DNA of 64,000 nt from Lepiota brunneoincarnata (taxonomy: Eukaryota; Basidiomycota; Agaricomycetes; Agaricales; Agaricaceae): positions 1,054,001 to 1,118,000 of the forward strand of contig JAEBUN010000013.1 of NCBI GenBank assembly GCA_023014365.1, written 5' to 3'. Shown here piece after piece: positions 25,110 through 36,011 of the stretch; position 1 is the first letter of the stretch; each line of letters opens with the position of its first letter. Below the pieces are notes generated by a model. It was not told the DNA's origin. It ran no database searches and saw only the letters and a list, made by a program, of their open reading frames with translations. Made by a program: the position numbers and the translations under genes.

Positions 25110-27883
25110 ATGAGTCCCGACAGCTCGGATGGTGTCGGGTTAGCGAACCCACAAATGTCACAATCTCGTCGACAACTCCTGGACCTTATGAATCGTCTGC
25201 TTTCCACAGGGTAATTCTCAGTTTTATGTTCAACAGAAATTTCTCTTACTTTTTTACTATCCGAGAGGGCACAAGCAGATATCGATCTTCCTCAGATAGC
25301 GGTCGTCGGGTCTCAAAGTGCAGGAAAATCTTCACTTATCGAATCCATCTCGGGGATCACACTCCCACGGGCAGCCGGCACCTGTACAAGGTAGTGTTTC
25401 ACAGAGAACTCACTGGCTTCATGTTTGATGCGTGGATGTTCTTAGGTGTCCTACCGAGTGCCGACTTGCATACTCGACTTCACCGTGGAACTGTGTTGTC
25501 TCACTCTGCTTCACTGCTGACGCCAACGGTGCACCTCTCGGCCAGCCACGCAACGAATATTTTGGTCCCACCATCTACAGTAGGAAAGAGGTCGAAGATC
25601 GTATTCGCCGCGCCCAGCGTGCCATCCTTAATCCTGGAAAGCCTGCTGCACAGTTCCTTAAGGAAGGGAGGGGTATACTAGGGGACTCTGAGCTCAGCTT
25701 TTCCAGTAATTGCGTCTCGTTGAGGATAAGCGGACCCGATGTTGCCGACCTATCCTTTTGTGACCTTCCTGGTTGGTGTTCCTACACGGTGTAGTAGGGA
25801 CCCACTCTCACTTTGGTTCTGTAAAGGATTGATCGCCAGTGTCGGGCATGGTGGCCATACGAACGACATCAAGCTTGTAGAAAGTCTGGTGACATCGTAT
25901 ATCAAAAAACCAAGTTGTATTATTCTGTTGACTGTTGCGTGCGAAAGTGGGTGATCCATTTCTGTTGTTGACACACTCAAGCCACTTAATATTGGGTACT
26001 GGCGCTTCAGCCGATTTTGAGAATCAAGGCGCGCATCGGATTACAAAAGCATGGGACCCAGAGGGGAAACGGACTATCGGTCAGTATCTCGGTTGCCTCG
26101 GAGGAAAATAACTGAACGGTTTTTAGGTGTTCTCACAAAGCCCGACCGTATCCCAGCTGGAGAGGAGCCTGGATGGCTTGGGTTCATCAAGAATGAGAAG
26201 GAACCACTCGACAATAATTGGTATTGTGTGAAGCAACCAAGCTCGAATGACTTGAAGAAGAACTGGACATGGCAGCAAGCGAGGGAGAGTGAAACCGAGT
26301 TCTTTGCCTCTACAGCTCCCTGGCTGCGAGCTCGATGGTATATATCAGAAGTATCTCCGCACCTCGAATCTGTTGGAGCGCCTAAGTTCCATTCTTTCCG
26401 ATCTCATCGCCAAAAGGTACGGTAACTATTTTCGTCGGACATGCCGAACTCTGACTGTACTTCTGTTACATTCAGGCTCCCAGAGATTCCAGGACGAGCT
26501 CGAAAAATCGATTTTTGAGACTCAAAAACTCCTGGCTCGGCTACCGAAGGCGCCATCGGAGCGGCCAATTGACGATGTGACTACTCTTCTACACCAATTT
26601 GTTGCCGACCTTGGCAGGCACATCGCTGGCGTTCCGGACGAGGATGGTCTCATTCAGATCATACGCCCTGAACAGGAACGCTTTCGTCAGAAGATATGGT
26701 CCACTGCTCCAAGGTTCTGTCCATATGAGAAAAGGCATGCCAGTGGTGCGAAAATGTCCCGAGCAAAATTTCTGGACAATGAAGACCTAGATGATGAGGG
26801 AGATATTGAGTGTACCCCCGCCTCGGAATTCGTGCGGACCTCAGGGCTGATTTATGCCGATGAAGTGTTTGAGAGGGCCCAGTAGTAGGTGCTATTCTGT
26901 AGAGCCTCTAATCGCACACCATTGATGACTTTGCTCAGTGCCCGAACACGCGAGCTCCCAGGACACTATCCGTTCGTCGTCCAGGAGAAATATATTCAGG
27001 ACTTTGTCAAAGAGTGGAGAAGTCCAGCACACATTCTTTGCAAGGCTGTTCACAGCACGATCTTGGGTTATACCAGAAACCTTATCCAACAGCACTTCTC
27101 CGCGTTTGGCCAGGGTATGTTGGAGCACCAGGTTCGGTACGTTTTGAGATTGATATAATGGTGTGTCCATGCTCATGCCCGCCACCCGCAGAATCATAAT
27201 CCAGGACCACTTGAAGTCGTGCTTAGCGGAAGCTGAGAGAGGAATTGACTGGATTATTGACCTGGAAAGCGAAGCTTTCTCCTTGAACACACACTATCTT
27301 GCTGACTATAAGTCCAAATTTCTCGCATATTATCGAGGCGTCCGCCGCAAGAGTAATCATTCTGAGATCATGGGCACAATCGACAATTACACACCAGCCC
27401 CACCGAGTAGCATCACCACCTACAAGAATCCTCAGCCGCTATATGGGGTACAGAAAGTATTGAGCGGCCTCGCCGAAGTCGGGTTGACCGGGGTTCAGGC
27501 GAATGATCTAGCGAAGCTATTGAAGCCTGACACTATGGAGCCTGCCCTTGAAATCATGGCTAACGTTCGAGCGTACTTTCAAGGTAGTATTCGACTTGGG
27601 CCATGAATTTCTGATGTTTATCATGTTCATTGCAGTCGCGTACAAACGATTTGGAGACACCATACCCATGGCTATTGACCGGGAGCTTGTGCGCGGGGTA
27701 GAGCGCAATATCCTCCCCCTCCTATCAAATGGCTTGGGGTTAAGCTCGCTGAATAATCATAGCATCTGCCAGGAGTTTGCTCGGGAGAAACCCAGCATAG
27801 CCAATCGTCGAGAAGGGCTTGTAAAGAAATTGCAGAGGCTGGAGGAGGCAGCACAGCAGTTATCGCAAGTTGGCAAAATTTAA
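25110..27883 (+). CDS. Dynamin-family GTPase (Mx/Vps1-like superfamily), frame-damaged
   Basis: Large GTPase that would assemble on membranes. Exon 1 (25110-25210) starts MSPDSSDG; exon 2 (from 25268) holds [20 protein letters not shown], the G1 P-loop. Later exons hold FCDLPGLIA (G3, DxxG; intron after DLPG), GVLTKPDRI (G4, TKxD), the stalk ([17 protein letters not shown]) and a C-terminal GED-like exon from about 27636 ([18 protein letters not shown]) to the stop at 27883. No PH domain is present, as in Mx-like and fungal lineage-specific dynamins. Two breaks: an unambiguous +1 shift at about 26322 (STAPW then SELD-like [15 protein letters not shown] in another frame), and a second near 26480 where an alternative acceptor (cagag) could rescue the frame at the cost of a few residues. 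Either the gene is decaying or the assembly has extra bases. Confidence 0.82.
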
Positions 27884-28376
27884 CTCGGGAGTTCTATCGC
27901 TGTATTTAATTATCTATGCTTCAAATCTCATGGAACGTATCTTGTTGTTGAGTACTTCACCCGAAGAGTGCGAGGACACCGGAGAGATATTTATCAAGAC
28001 TGCATGCGACGTTCATCCCTTGGTAGAGCTCATCACATGTATGTTATGTCTGCCGGCATGGCTCGGCCGGCCCACATTTTCCTGGAGTGCTTTCTTGGTT
28101 TCTTCCTCCACCAATGGGGGCCAGCTTGCTAGGGATGAGATGACTTAGAGCTCCTCGAGTTCCAAATGCACATGACGGCCCCCTCCTCGACCTCTCAATG
28201 ATTGTACTTGAACCGTTGACGATTCCTATTCGAACAGTCGTCACATTAGCAGGAACAAGTGTACTACGTAACAGGTTTGCGATCGCTGGTTGACGGGACG
28301 ATGAGAAGCTATATTTCATTTCTTTCATACATTTACAAGGATTGGCCGCTAATGGCTTGGGTCAATCAAAATTTCT
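27884..28376. other. No gene recognised
   Basis: Follows the dynamin stop and probably contains its 3' UTR. Short frames on both strands show no motif. Confidence 0.4.
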
Positions 28377-28604
28377 TCAATCTCCATTGCTCCTTCCCGG
28401 CCACTGCATATCAAGCTTGGTAGGAGCAACAAGTCCAGCAACCATCCCCACCCGACGGGAACCAACCAGGGTCGGCAAGTTGGTTTTTCCGTGTAGCAGA
28501 TCAACAAACAGGTGGGTGGTTTCGGAGCAGGCTGCTGGGCTTGCGCTACTGATCGTAGCAAAGGCGAGGAGCGCGGCAAGTGTAGAAAAAGATATCAAGT
28601 TCAT
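28377..28604 (-). CDS. Possible small secreted protein, 75 residues
   Basis: From the Met at 28602-28604 the frame begins with a credible signal peptide (MNLISFSTLAALLAFATISS followed by ASPAACSE), then about 50 residues with no recognisable motif, ending near 28377. Only one Cys remains in the mature part. The frame could continue through an intron. Evidence is limited to the signal peptide, so this is a weak call. It lies between the dynamin gene and the next dynamin fragment. Confidence 0.3.
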   Translation of the reverse strand: MNLISFSTLAALLAFATISSASPAACSETTHLFVDLLHGKTNLPTLVGSRRVGMVAGLVAPTKLDMQWPGRSNGD

Positions 28605-29217
28605 GTTGGTACGAAAGTTCGCTGTCGTTACCACAGAGTCAGCAGTTTTTGGGCTAGGGTTGTTTATGAGCCTTGGCTTACGCGTACGAAGTAATAAAGG
28701 AGTTGGACTAAGCTTCGAGAGAGGTACTTGCAGGTCAACGGTTCTGCAATTTGGGGTGCGTGAGAGTGAAAGTAAAATGAAAGTTAGATGGGAAGGCTTA
28801 CAGGTCGTAAAGTTGCAAAAGCGACCCTACAGATTATCTCCAACATTATCTTCGCATTTATAGATCCAGGTTCACGATTTCTATCAGCAGAAAAACGTCA
28901 CCTTCGGCCATAGATGACCAAATTAACCTTCATTCCTTGTGGAGAATCAAAATTCAGGACTGGGTATACATCTTGCCGAGGCCAGAGCATTGCGTACTCA
29001 ATACAAGGCCAAGCCATTAATGTGGGCAGGAGAAAAGCCTGGGATTTGCGCAGTCGTAAGGGAGTCGCCAGCTTGAGACAAAAGGTATTGTTTCGTCTCG
29101 GCCTGACGTACTGCTTTAACATAACCTGGGCATCTGACCCCCGACATATGGGGAGAACCCCTCGAGTAAGGGCCCCCTATATGCGACGAGCGCCCTGTCG
29201 TAATTACTGATCGCAGT
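28605..29217. other. No gene recognised
   Basis: No coding exon or repeat end was identified; the region separates the possible secreted protein from the second duplicated block. Confidence 0.4.
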
Positions 29218-29310
29218 CGCATCGATCATCCTCAGATAGCGGTCGTCGGGTCTCAAAAGGCAGGAAAATCCTTGCTTATTGAACTCATCCCGGGGAATCA
29301 ACTACACCCG
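29218..29310 (+). pseudogene. Dynamin P-loop exon fragment, copy C
   Basis: A short piece nearly identical to part of dynamin exon 2 (cctcagatagcggtcgtcgggtctcaaa...gcaggaaaatcc) lies directly before Crinkler gene B, exactly as the stub A P-loop exon lies directly before Crinkler gene A. It has no flanking dynamin exons. The shared junction shows that the fragment and the Crinkler gene were duplicated together. Confidence 0.75.
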
Positions 29311-29320
29311 GAATATTCGA

Positions 29321-31431
29321 CTACATAGCAGTGCTATCTATCAGGTGAAGAATGTCCTGTGCATTCAACTTCTCAGAGTCTTCACATATCTCAATCCCAG
29401 GTCCTCTGAGCCTCGGAGGAATAAGAGGGGATCTGCAGGTCGAAATTAAATGGCCAACGCCCCAAATATCAACTTCCTTCCCATGCCCATCACGCTTGAT
29501 GGCTGGTGAGTGGCCCCCTGAAGTGAAGTATTTTTCCGCTTTGGTAGGTGGGTACGAGGCATCTTCCCAGTCGATGAGGAGCCATTTTGATTCGTCTTCT
29601 ATGCTGCGAATAATATTACTCCATCGGACGTCACGATGATACAATGGTATCCCATGGATCACCTGTACTGTATAGTTAGTGTTAATGAGGGACGAATGAT
29701 AAGAAAATACACATCAAGTGTCTCCACAACACACGCCAGGCATTGTCGCAGTTCATCCTCTGTTCTGGACATCGATGGGATTCCACGGGGCCATAGATGG
29801 ACAGTTGCTCCTTGTGCAAAGACGAGCGCATCCACATTCGGGACATTGCGTTCTCGTAGTGTGCGATAAATCGACCGGAGGTGTTGGACCCGAGAGGTTG
29901 CATCTTCGCATGTGAACTTCTTAATGATAAGGGTGCCTGTTATTTCGATCGTGGACCGATTCCTGGAAACGTAGCATACCATCAGAGGTAGTCATATCAA
30001 CTCCGCCATAAGTCATACTGTTCCATGGTTCTAAATTCCTTAATAGCCGAGTTAGCTGAGTTTAAGACGTCGGTTAATGGTCTCAGCAGGCACGCAAGGT
30101 TGATGAGATGTCGTGCGTTATCGATGCGACCCTTGGTCAGACTCAGATCAACTGTCACCAAATCGTGTACAACAGGCAAGGGAGGTGTCACAGGTGGGGC
30201 AATTGCGACAAGGGTCATGTTGTACCCAGAGCAGTAGTAGCCTTTAAAGAAGATCAGGACATTAAATGTAATAGAGCCAATGGACACACCCAAAACGTAA
30301 GGGGCAGGGCCATAAGCCCACACCAACTTCTCCGCAAGTTCAGCCTTGGGGTCCTCCGAACTGGTTGGGCCCTTCTCTTCGCCTCGAAAGACACACTTAT
30401 CAGAGATAAGGAAACCGTAACTGGGTCTGAGATTTCGAGCTATTGTGTGTTGACTGCTGTTGCGAATACTTCTGCCACATGGAATCAATGCCTCGAGGAT
30501 GAAACGGATATTCGCATCCCAGAAGCCAATAAAGGACTGTCTCTGTACCGGCACCAGGTGGTTTCAGTGAGGCACTGTTGATAAAGGGCAGTGCATCTAG
30601 CTGCATCATAGACACGTCCTTGCTGGGGCTGAATAAGGACTGGACATCTTCCTCGATGCATACAGTCAGGCCGATGAGTATTAACAAGCTCTTTAAAGAT
30701 GGGGGAGTTATTCGTATCTTTTCATTGTCAGCAAGAGGCTGCTTGATGAATCCCAAGAGCTCCCCAAGTGTAGGAATCTCGAATTTAGTCTTCTTTAATA
30801 CCTTGTCGAAAACACCGGGTCGAGCACCTGCCTCGATAGTTACATCGCTGGGGGGCGTACTCCTTTTGTGTGGTCGTGCTGGCGTCACTGTTTCAAGAGA
30901 GGTCGGATGAGACACAGAAGGCGCATGAATTGTTGGGGCTCACCAAGACTCGACTGACATTGCGGGAGGAGCTACAGAGGCAGGTATGTGATGACCAGAG
31001 GAGAAGAGGACATTCGAGACATACGCGGTACTTGTACAACAACATGCAGGTGCCCCGGCTCTGGAGGTTCCTTCCAGTAATAGGACAAATCCCGTGTATC
31101 GCTGAGAAGCTGGATGACGCCATCGCCTTGAAGAGCTTCAACTGAATCCGGGTCATGGAATGTGACAGTCTTGGAACCACTGTATTGAGAGCGTCCTTGG
31201 TCGTGTACGGTAAGGTTGCTAGTAGGTGGTGGTGCCAGCACCTTCCACAAGATCAGGTGGCGGGCATCGAGATGTCCCGTATCATGAGTATTTTCAGCCT
31301 TGATAGCGTGCTTCAAGTGGTAAACTTGATTGCTCGACGACACATCCAGGACAAACTTGCCACCGAACGGGGTTTTTGCGTGGCCGACTAACTGGCAGGT
31401 GAGTGTGAAGGAAAAGGTCATGGTTGTTGGA
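29321..31431 (-). pseudogene. Crinkler-type nuclease-kinase protein, copy B (frame-broken)
   Basis: Second copy of the gene at 22187-24236, same order and splice sites. Header from 31431: MTFSFTLTCQLV, ILWKVLAPP, LLSDTRDLSYYWKEPP. Middle domain has RPSYGFLISDKCVFRGEEK, with Ser where a nuclease Asp is expected. Kinase part has LYHRDVRWSNII, WLLIDWEDAS and EVDIWGVGHLI and a longer, frame-intact end (29321). Lesions: compared with copy A, a missing G and an extra base between about 30672 and 30710 shift and restore the frame over about a dozen residues, and an extra base near 30537 breaks the frame just before the nuclease-like domain, which then restarts in another frame. It is probably not translated as one protein. 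Confidence 0.75.
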
Positions 31432-31599
31432 GTCGCAGAATTCGAGGTAGTTCTAAACCCTAACCAGCGATATTTGTCCCCATTTGCGGGGACCATGCGT
31501 CGAACAAGGAAAATATTGCATTCAAAGTGCCCGAAACACGTGCCTACTAGACTGAAAGAATACGGTTGTGTCGCACTTTGACTGAGCAGAAGGACGAGG

Positions 31600-31883
31600 T
31601 GTAGGAGTCATAAATATGCGTCAAGATGCCGGGCTCAACGGTCTACGCATGGAGTGTGTATGCCAGCTAGCCCTCGTGTATCTTTCTTTCTATTATTCAC
31701 GGTTTCTTAATTATACTACACTATGGCCACTCGTAGACTATCGTCCCCTTTATGTATAAGTAGAGGACTTCGCCTTCCTCCCACCTCAGTTCTCGCGCGT
31801 ATATCGAGAGACTGAGGTGAGCCACTCTCATTATTCCTTTCCCTATTTAGTGTACTCAATGTGCTCGTAGAATAATTGTTACA
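31600..31883. mobile_element. Solo LTR, 284 bp
   Basis: Starts TGTAGGAGTC and ends AATTGTTACA, i.e. TG...CA ends, flanked on both sides by CGAGG (31595-31599 and 31884-31888), a perfect 5-bp target duplication. It contains a TATA-like sequence (atgtataagtagagg). It lies in the upstream region of Crinkler gene B: the matching region of copy A runs straight through without it. An LTR-LTR recombination product is the simplest reading. Confidence 0.85.
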
Positions 31884-32604
31884 CGAGGACAATCAGTCGG
31901 GAGCTGTGTGGAAGCACCAAACAAGTTTTCTGTGGCTTTTTCGTTCACTCGAGCTATGGCAGTAAATGAGCCATGTTTGATATGGTATACTGTCGAGACG
32001 ACAAGATTGCCAAACAGGGCCTAAGTTAGTAAATCGACGGCAGTATGGAAAAGAGCGGACGAGCGACGACGGGGGTCTCCAGTCCCCAGCATTGCAGTCG
32101 CAAGGACCCAAGTTCAAGGCTGAACCGAGCCAAATGAAGGTATGATTAGCTGAGTACAGGATTTGTAGTACAGTATATTTTGAATTTATCAGAGCAGGGT
32201 GAAACTATGTACGTAGTTGACATCTCCTGTTAATACGTCTATCAGTGCCGCTTCGGAGTAATTGATTCTCGTTCGCGCCTTTTCACACCTCGCTCAGACT
32301 TATACCCGCCGATCAGCATCTATGAAGCCCGACATAAACACTCTTGACTTAGATGTCATGTTGGAGCCCGTCACATCAGCTAACTTAGCTGAACGGATAA
32401 ACGTCTGTAGTAGAGTGGGACCGGTGTTCATGAACGTTCATGCCGTACAACGGGGAGCGCCAAGCCGTCTCATTGACCCTGCATAGCTGACTCTTAAGGG
32501 ATGAGATGGAACTGCTCCACAGGGGGACTGGGTCTACATAATTCTCGGATTTTGAGACCTTCGTTATCGTACTTGGGCCATACCAACCGAATTTCTGGAT
32601 CGAG

Positions 32605-32844
32605 CTATGGTATCCTGTGGATGCAACCATGAACACAGAACGCTAAGGGCCTGCAGCATGTCCAACAGTTCGGGCTAACTTCCTGGGATGCACCTGGTGC
32701 GGGGCACGGCAAGGGGAATGGCTCGCAGATGTTTGGATTGCAGTTGGGAAACTGTTGTGGATCGCGAGCCCCGACAACAGCGGCACGCAAAGGGGCCGCC
32801 AAAAACAATGATAACGTCAAATAAATGACTTTGTAGACGAACAT
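32605..32844 (-). CDS. Small secreted cysteine-rich protein, 79 residues
   Basis: Single-exon frame. The N-terminus (MFVYKVIYLTLSLFLAAPLR) is a good signal peptide with likely cleavage after an Ala-rich stretch. The mature part of about 55 residues has eight cysteines in the order C-x4-C-x6-C-x11-C-x2-CC-x5-C-x5-C (NC, IC, PC, NC, TCC, FC, GC) with many prolines. I do not recognise a family; the spacing is not that of a hydrophobin (whose second cysteine pair is adjacent earlier). Small cysteine-rich secreted proteins of this size often act outside the cell in host or microbial interaction, but no function can be assigned here. It sits between the Crinkler block and the AA9 genes. Confidence 0.5.
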   Translation of the reverse strand: MFVYKVIYLTLSLFLAAPLRAAVVGARDPQQFPNCNPNICEPFPLPCPAPGASQEVSPNCWTCCRPLAFCVHGCIHRIP

Positions 32845-33267
32845 GATGTTGATCTGGAGGCCTGGAGTCAGGATTACCCTGCTACTTGCGGTACATGAAA
32901 CTGGTGCTTACCAGCTAGGAGCAGGCGAGAGAGGGCTAAGAAGTTCGCACAGTGGCCGTCTCACTAACCTAATAAGTGTCATAACCTGACCTAAAAATAA
33001 GTCATTTAACCTATTTGTCAATCGCTCAACGTCAAAGAATAAGTGTCGGACGGATTTTGCTGTGGATTATGCCTTTCTCCTTGTTCAGCGGAACAATGAT
33101 ACCAACAGGTGACTGCATTGCAACATCCTTACAGCAGTCCTTACGCGCCATCGAAAATCAACAACTGTACAGTTACATTCGGAACTATGAGCTAAGGGTA
33201 CCGGCAAAGCTTAGAACTATCATGGGCATATAAAGACGTATGTGGATAGTAGTATCGTGGAGATAAA
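32845..33267. other. No gene recognised
   Basis: Intergenic between the cysteine-rich protein gene and the end of the AA9 gene. Some A-rich sequence; no motif. Confidence 0.4.
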
Positions 33268-34144
33268 CTAGCCACGCCAGGGCCGAGGGCCAGGTACCTA
33301 GCCATGAAATCAGCTTAATGAATGGCTGAGTCGTCCAAGGACTGCTTACTGTGTACGAGGTTGGAACGGGGTAGTAGATGTTGACAGTCAATCCCGGATC
33401 TATCGCAGATGAGCATTAGGAAAAAAAAAAACAGAAAAAATATATGGAGACAAACCTGAGGAAGAAACAAAACCGGGGATCGAGACTTTTGGCGGGTTCC
33501 CGCTGCCACTTCCTGTGACGCGGATTTGGGCGCAGGAGATATACCACTGCGGAGCGCCGGCGACATGTAAAGCAATATGTTCAATCCGGAGAAGATACTG
33601 ACAGCGAGTCAATTAGCCACTAGTAGCACCAGCATAGTGAGCGCAAAGCAAAAGCTTACCTCGCCAGGGGGAGTATTAGCAGGGATAGTGGTTGTCAATT
33701 GGCTAAGGCCCTCGTCGGTGAACTTGAACGGGTTGAAAGTGGCACCCCATTCAGCGATCTTGAACCAGCTAGCACCGCTGCCGTCCCAACTAGCGGCGGA
33801 TCCGGGAGCCTTGCCAAGGTATATAGTCGCGGGGCCCTGGTGGTAGAGGGTATTGTCGAGGACAAATCCAACGGTCGATCCAGGGGAAACGTCAACGGTT
33901 GTGGTCGCGGGCTTGGGGTTGGCGTTGCACCGGATATTGGCTGAAGTCACGCTCTCAACAGGGGAGTTGTTGAGAGGTTGGCGTACGGCGGCAGTTGTTC
34001 GAGTGTTTCCAGCGATCAAAGTGTTCCAGATATCTGTTTCTAATGTTCAAGAAACGTAAGTTGGATACTGTAATATTTACACCTACAGTGAGCTGAGACC
34101 GTTTGAGCAAGAGCAACAAACCCGAGAATTCCAAAAAGCCTCAT
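33268..34144 (-). CDS. AA9 lytic polysaccharide monooxygenase, copy A (intact)
   Basis: Secreted copper enzyme that oxidatively cleaves cellulose or hemicellulose. Start ATG at 34142-34144; signal peptide [18 protein letters not shown] is followed directly by His, the N-terminal copper-brace residue; an intron splits the codon after it and the next exon reads YIWNTLIAG. Then [32 protein letters not shown] (second copper His), [31 protein letters not shown], an intron, [18 protein letters not shown] (axial Tyr), [16 protein letters not shown], an intron ending cgatag, [17 protein letters not shown], and a last short exon VPGPRPWRG with the stop at 33268. All phases agree. No CBM1 is attached. 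It is the first of a tandem pair in the same direction. Confidence 0.92.
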
Positions 34145-35188
34145 CTTTGTAGCTGTGATAAGTGAATTTCACTGGGGGCGTGTTGTTTCCTACCCATGGT
34201 TCTTATGTACTCCGTGTTGTCGATGCTTCATCATCCTCGGGACATTTGTTGAGGCGTAAATTACTCGGAAAATATATGCCATTTGTTCGTAGCGAATCTT
34301 GGTGGGGCTGATCTGTTTAAATAGATACGAGAATAGCTACCTGGCACGAGTCTCCGATAGTGTGATGCCAAGACCAGCCGAAGGCCTCCGTCAGCTCGGT
34401 GTGGGTGAGATGAACCAATGGCTCATGCAGCTCCTGAGGTTTAAATGGATAATTATGATTTAATAGTCGTATGTCTCATGAAGACCTGAGGTAGAATATT
34501 GAGCAATGTTTTATGGCCTCCTCAGCCAAGTGAAAACCTTTGGTCCTAAATTGATGATGACAGCATAGTCAATCGCTGATTTATGTCGACTCGAATCGGG
34601 GAGATCCCACTCAAATAGGCACAAAATCCATACTGGTTCGTTCACCTCTAGCTGGCGAACCAACCACTTGTGGCCGGAGCCGGGTGCCATTCATCCATTT
34701 GGGGTTACTTGTTCGCGGCGTTATTGGTGCAGTTGGTGAATTTAAGGGTCAGTGAATATGTACAAGGGAATCCAGGCATTGATATTTCGGGTCCACTGAG
34801 CTCCGTCTATGGCTCCAATTGTTGGTATGCCTTTGGCGGGAATATGGTGAATAGGCGAATGATGAATGTTTAGTGCGACATCTCTTATTCTACTAGTGCC
34901 GATCTTAGACCAGACGGTCAAGATTAAGCGCGAGCTTACGACAACAGAACGTGATACTGGGTTATTGCATGCAGGTTACTTACGGTTATTAACGAGATGA
35001 GAATAAAGAATGATCGTTAAAGAAGGATGATGAGGACAAGATATAAGACGTCCAGACGATGGTAGGGAAACAATTTTCATCCCACTACACGACAATGGTG
35101 CAGCAGACCGGTCTTATGTCTGAAGAAATTCTGCACATAATACATTGTGAACTTAACACAAGCACAACGAATATATTTCTACCACACC
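34145..35188. other. Intergenic between the AA9 pair
   Basis: Holds the likely promoter of AA9 copy A. No other gene recognised. Confidence 0.45.
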
Positions 35189-36011
35189 TCAACCGCGCCA
35201 GACAGCTGGCCCCGGGACCTAACAACATGTATTCATTAGTCGTTCAACCGAACTCAATCAGCAGAGCACTCACAGTGTAAGACGTAGGTATAGGGTAGTA
35301 GATATTAACGGTAAGTCCGGGATCTGTGGATGAAGCGTATCCAGGGATTGAAACCTTGGAAGGATTACCAGAGCCATTCCCTGTGACACGTATTTGTGCA
35401 CAGGAAATATACCACTGAGGAGCGCCAACGACATGCAAACCAGTTTGCTCAATGCGGAGAAGGTACTAGACGGTTATTCCTACTTCAGAACTTCTCCAGT
35501 AGTTTGTATTGAACAATCAACTTACTTCGCCGGGGGGAGTGTTGGCTGGGATAGTCGTAGTCAATTGACTAAGGCCTTCATCGGTGAATTTGAAGGGGTT
35601 GAAATGTAGCGCCCCACTCGGCAATTTTAAACCAATTGGCACCGCTTCCAGTCCCAGCTAGCAGGCAGTGGTCGGAGCCTTGCCGAGGTAGATGGCAGCG
35701 GGTCCTTGGTGATATAGGGTGTTATCCAGGATAAAACCGACAGTTGAACCGGGTGTAACATCGACAGTTGCAGTAGCAGGTGAGGGGTTCACATTACAAC
35801 GGATGTCGTTGGAGGTGACGTCCTGGACGGGGGAGTTGTTCTGTGGTTTGCGGACTGCAGTAGTTGATTGGGTGCTGCCCGCTATCAATGTCGTCCAGAT
35901 ATCTAAGAGAAAATTGTGTCAGGTATAGCACAAACGAAGCGAAAGCGGTGTACAATGGGCGGATGCGGTCTGCGCGATTGCAATGAGAGCAGCAAGGTTG
36001 AGGAGCTTCAT
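35189..36011 (-). pseudogene. AA9 lytic polysaccharide monooxygenase, copy B (frame-broken)
   Basis: Paralogue of the neighbouring AA9 gene with the same exon pattern: signal peptide MKLLNLAALIAIAQTASA then His; [72 protein letters not shown]; last exon VPGPAVWRG, stop at 35189. Aligned with copy A, three extra single bases occur in the middle exon, near 35605, 35650 and 35663; the first one met by the ribosome produces an in-frame TAG soon after YLGKAP. Copper residues before and after are kept, so decay (or a cluster of assembly indels) is recent. Confidence 0.85.
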
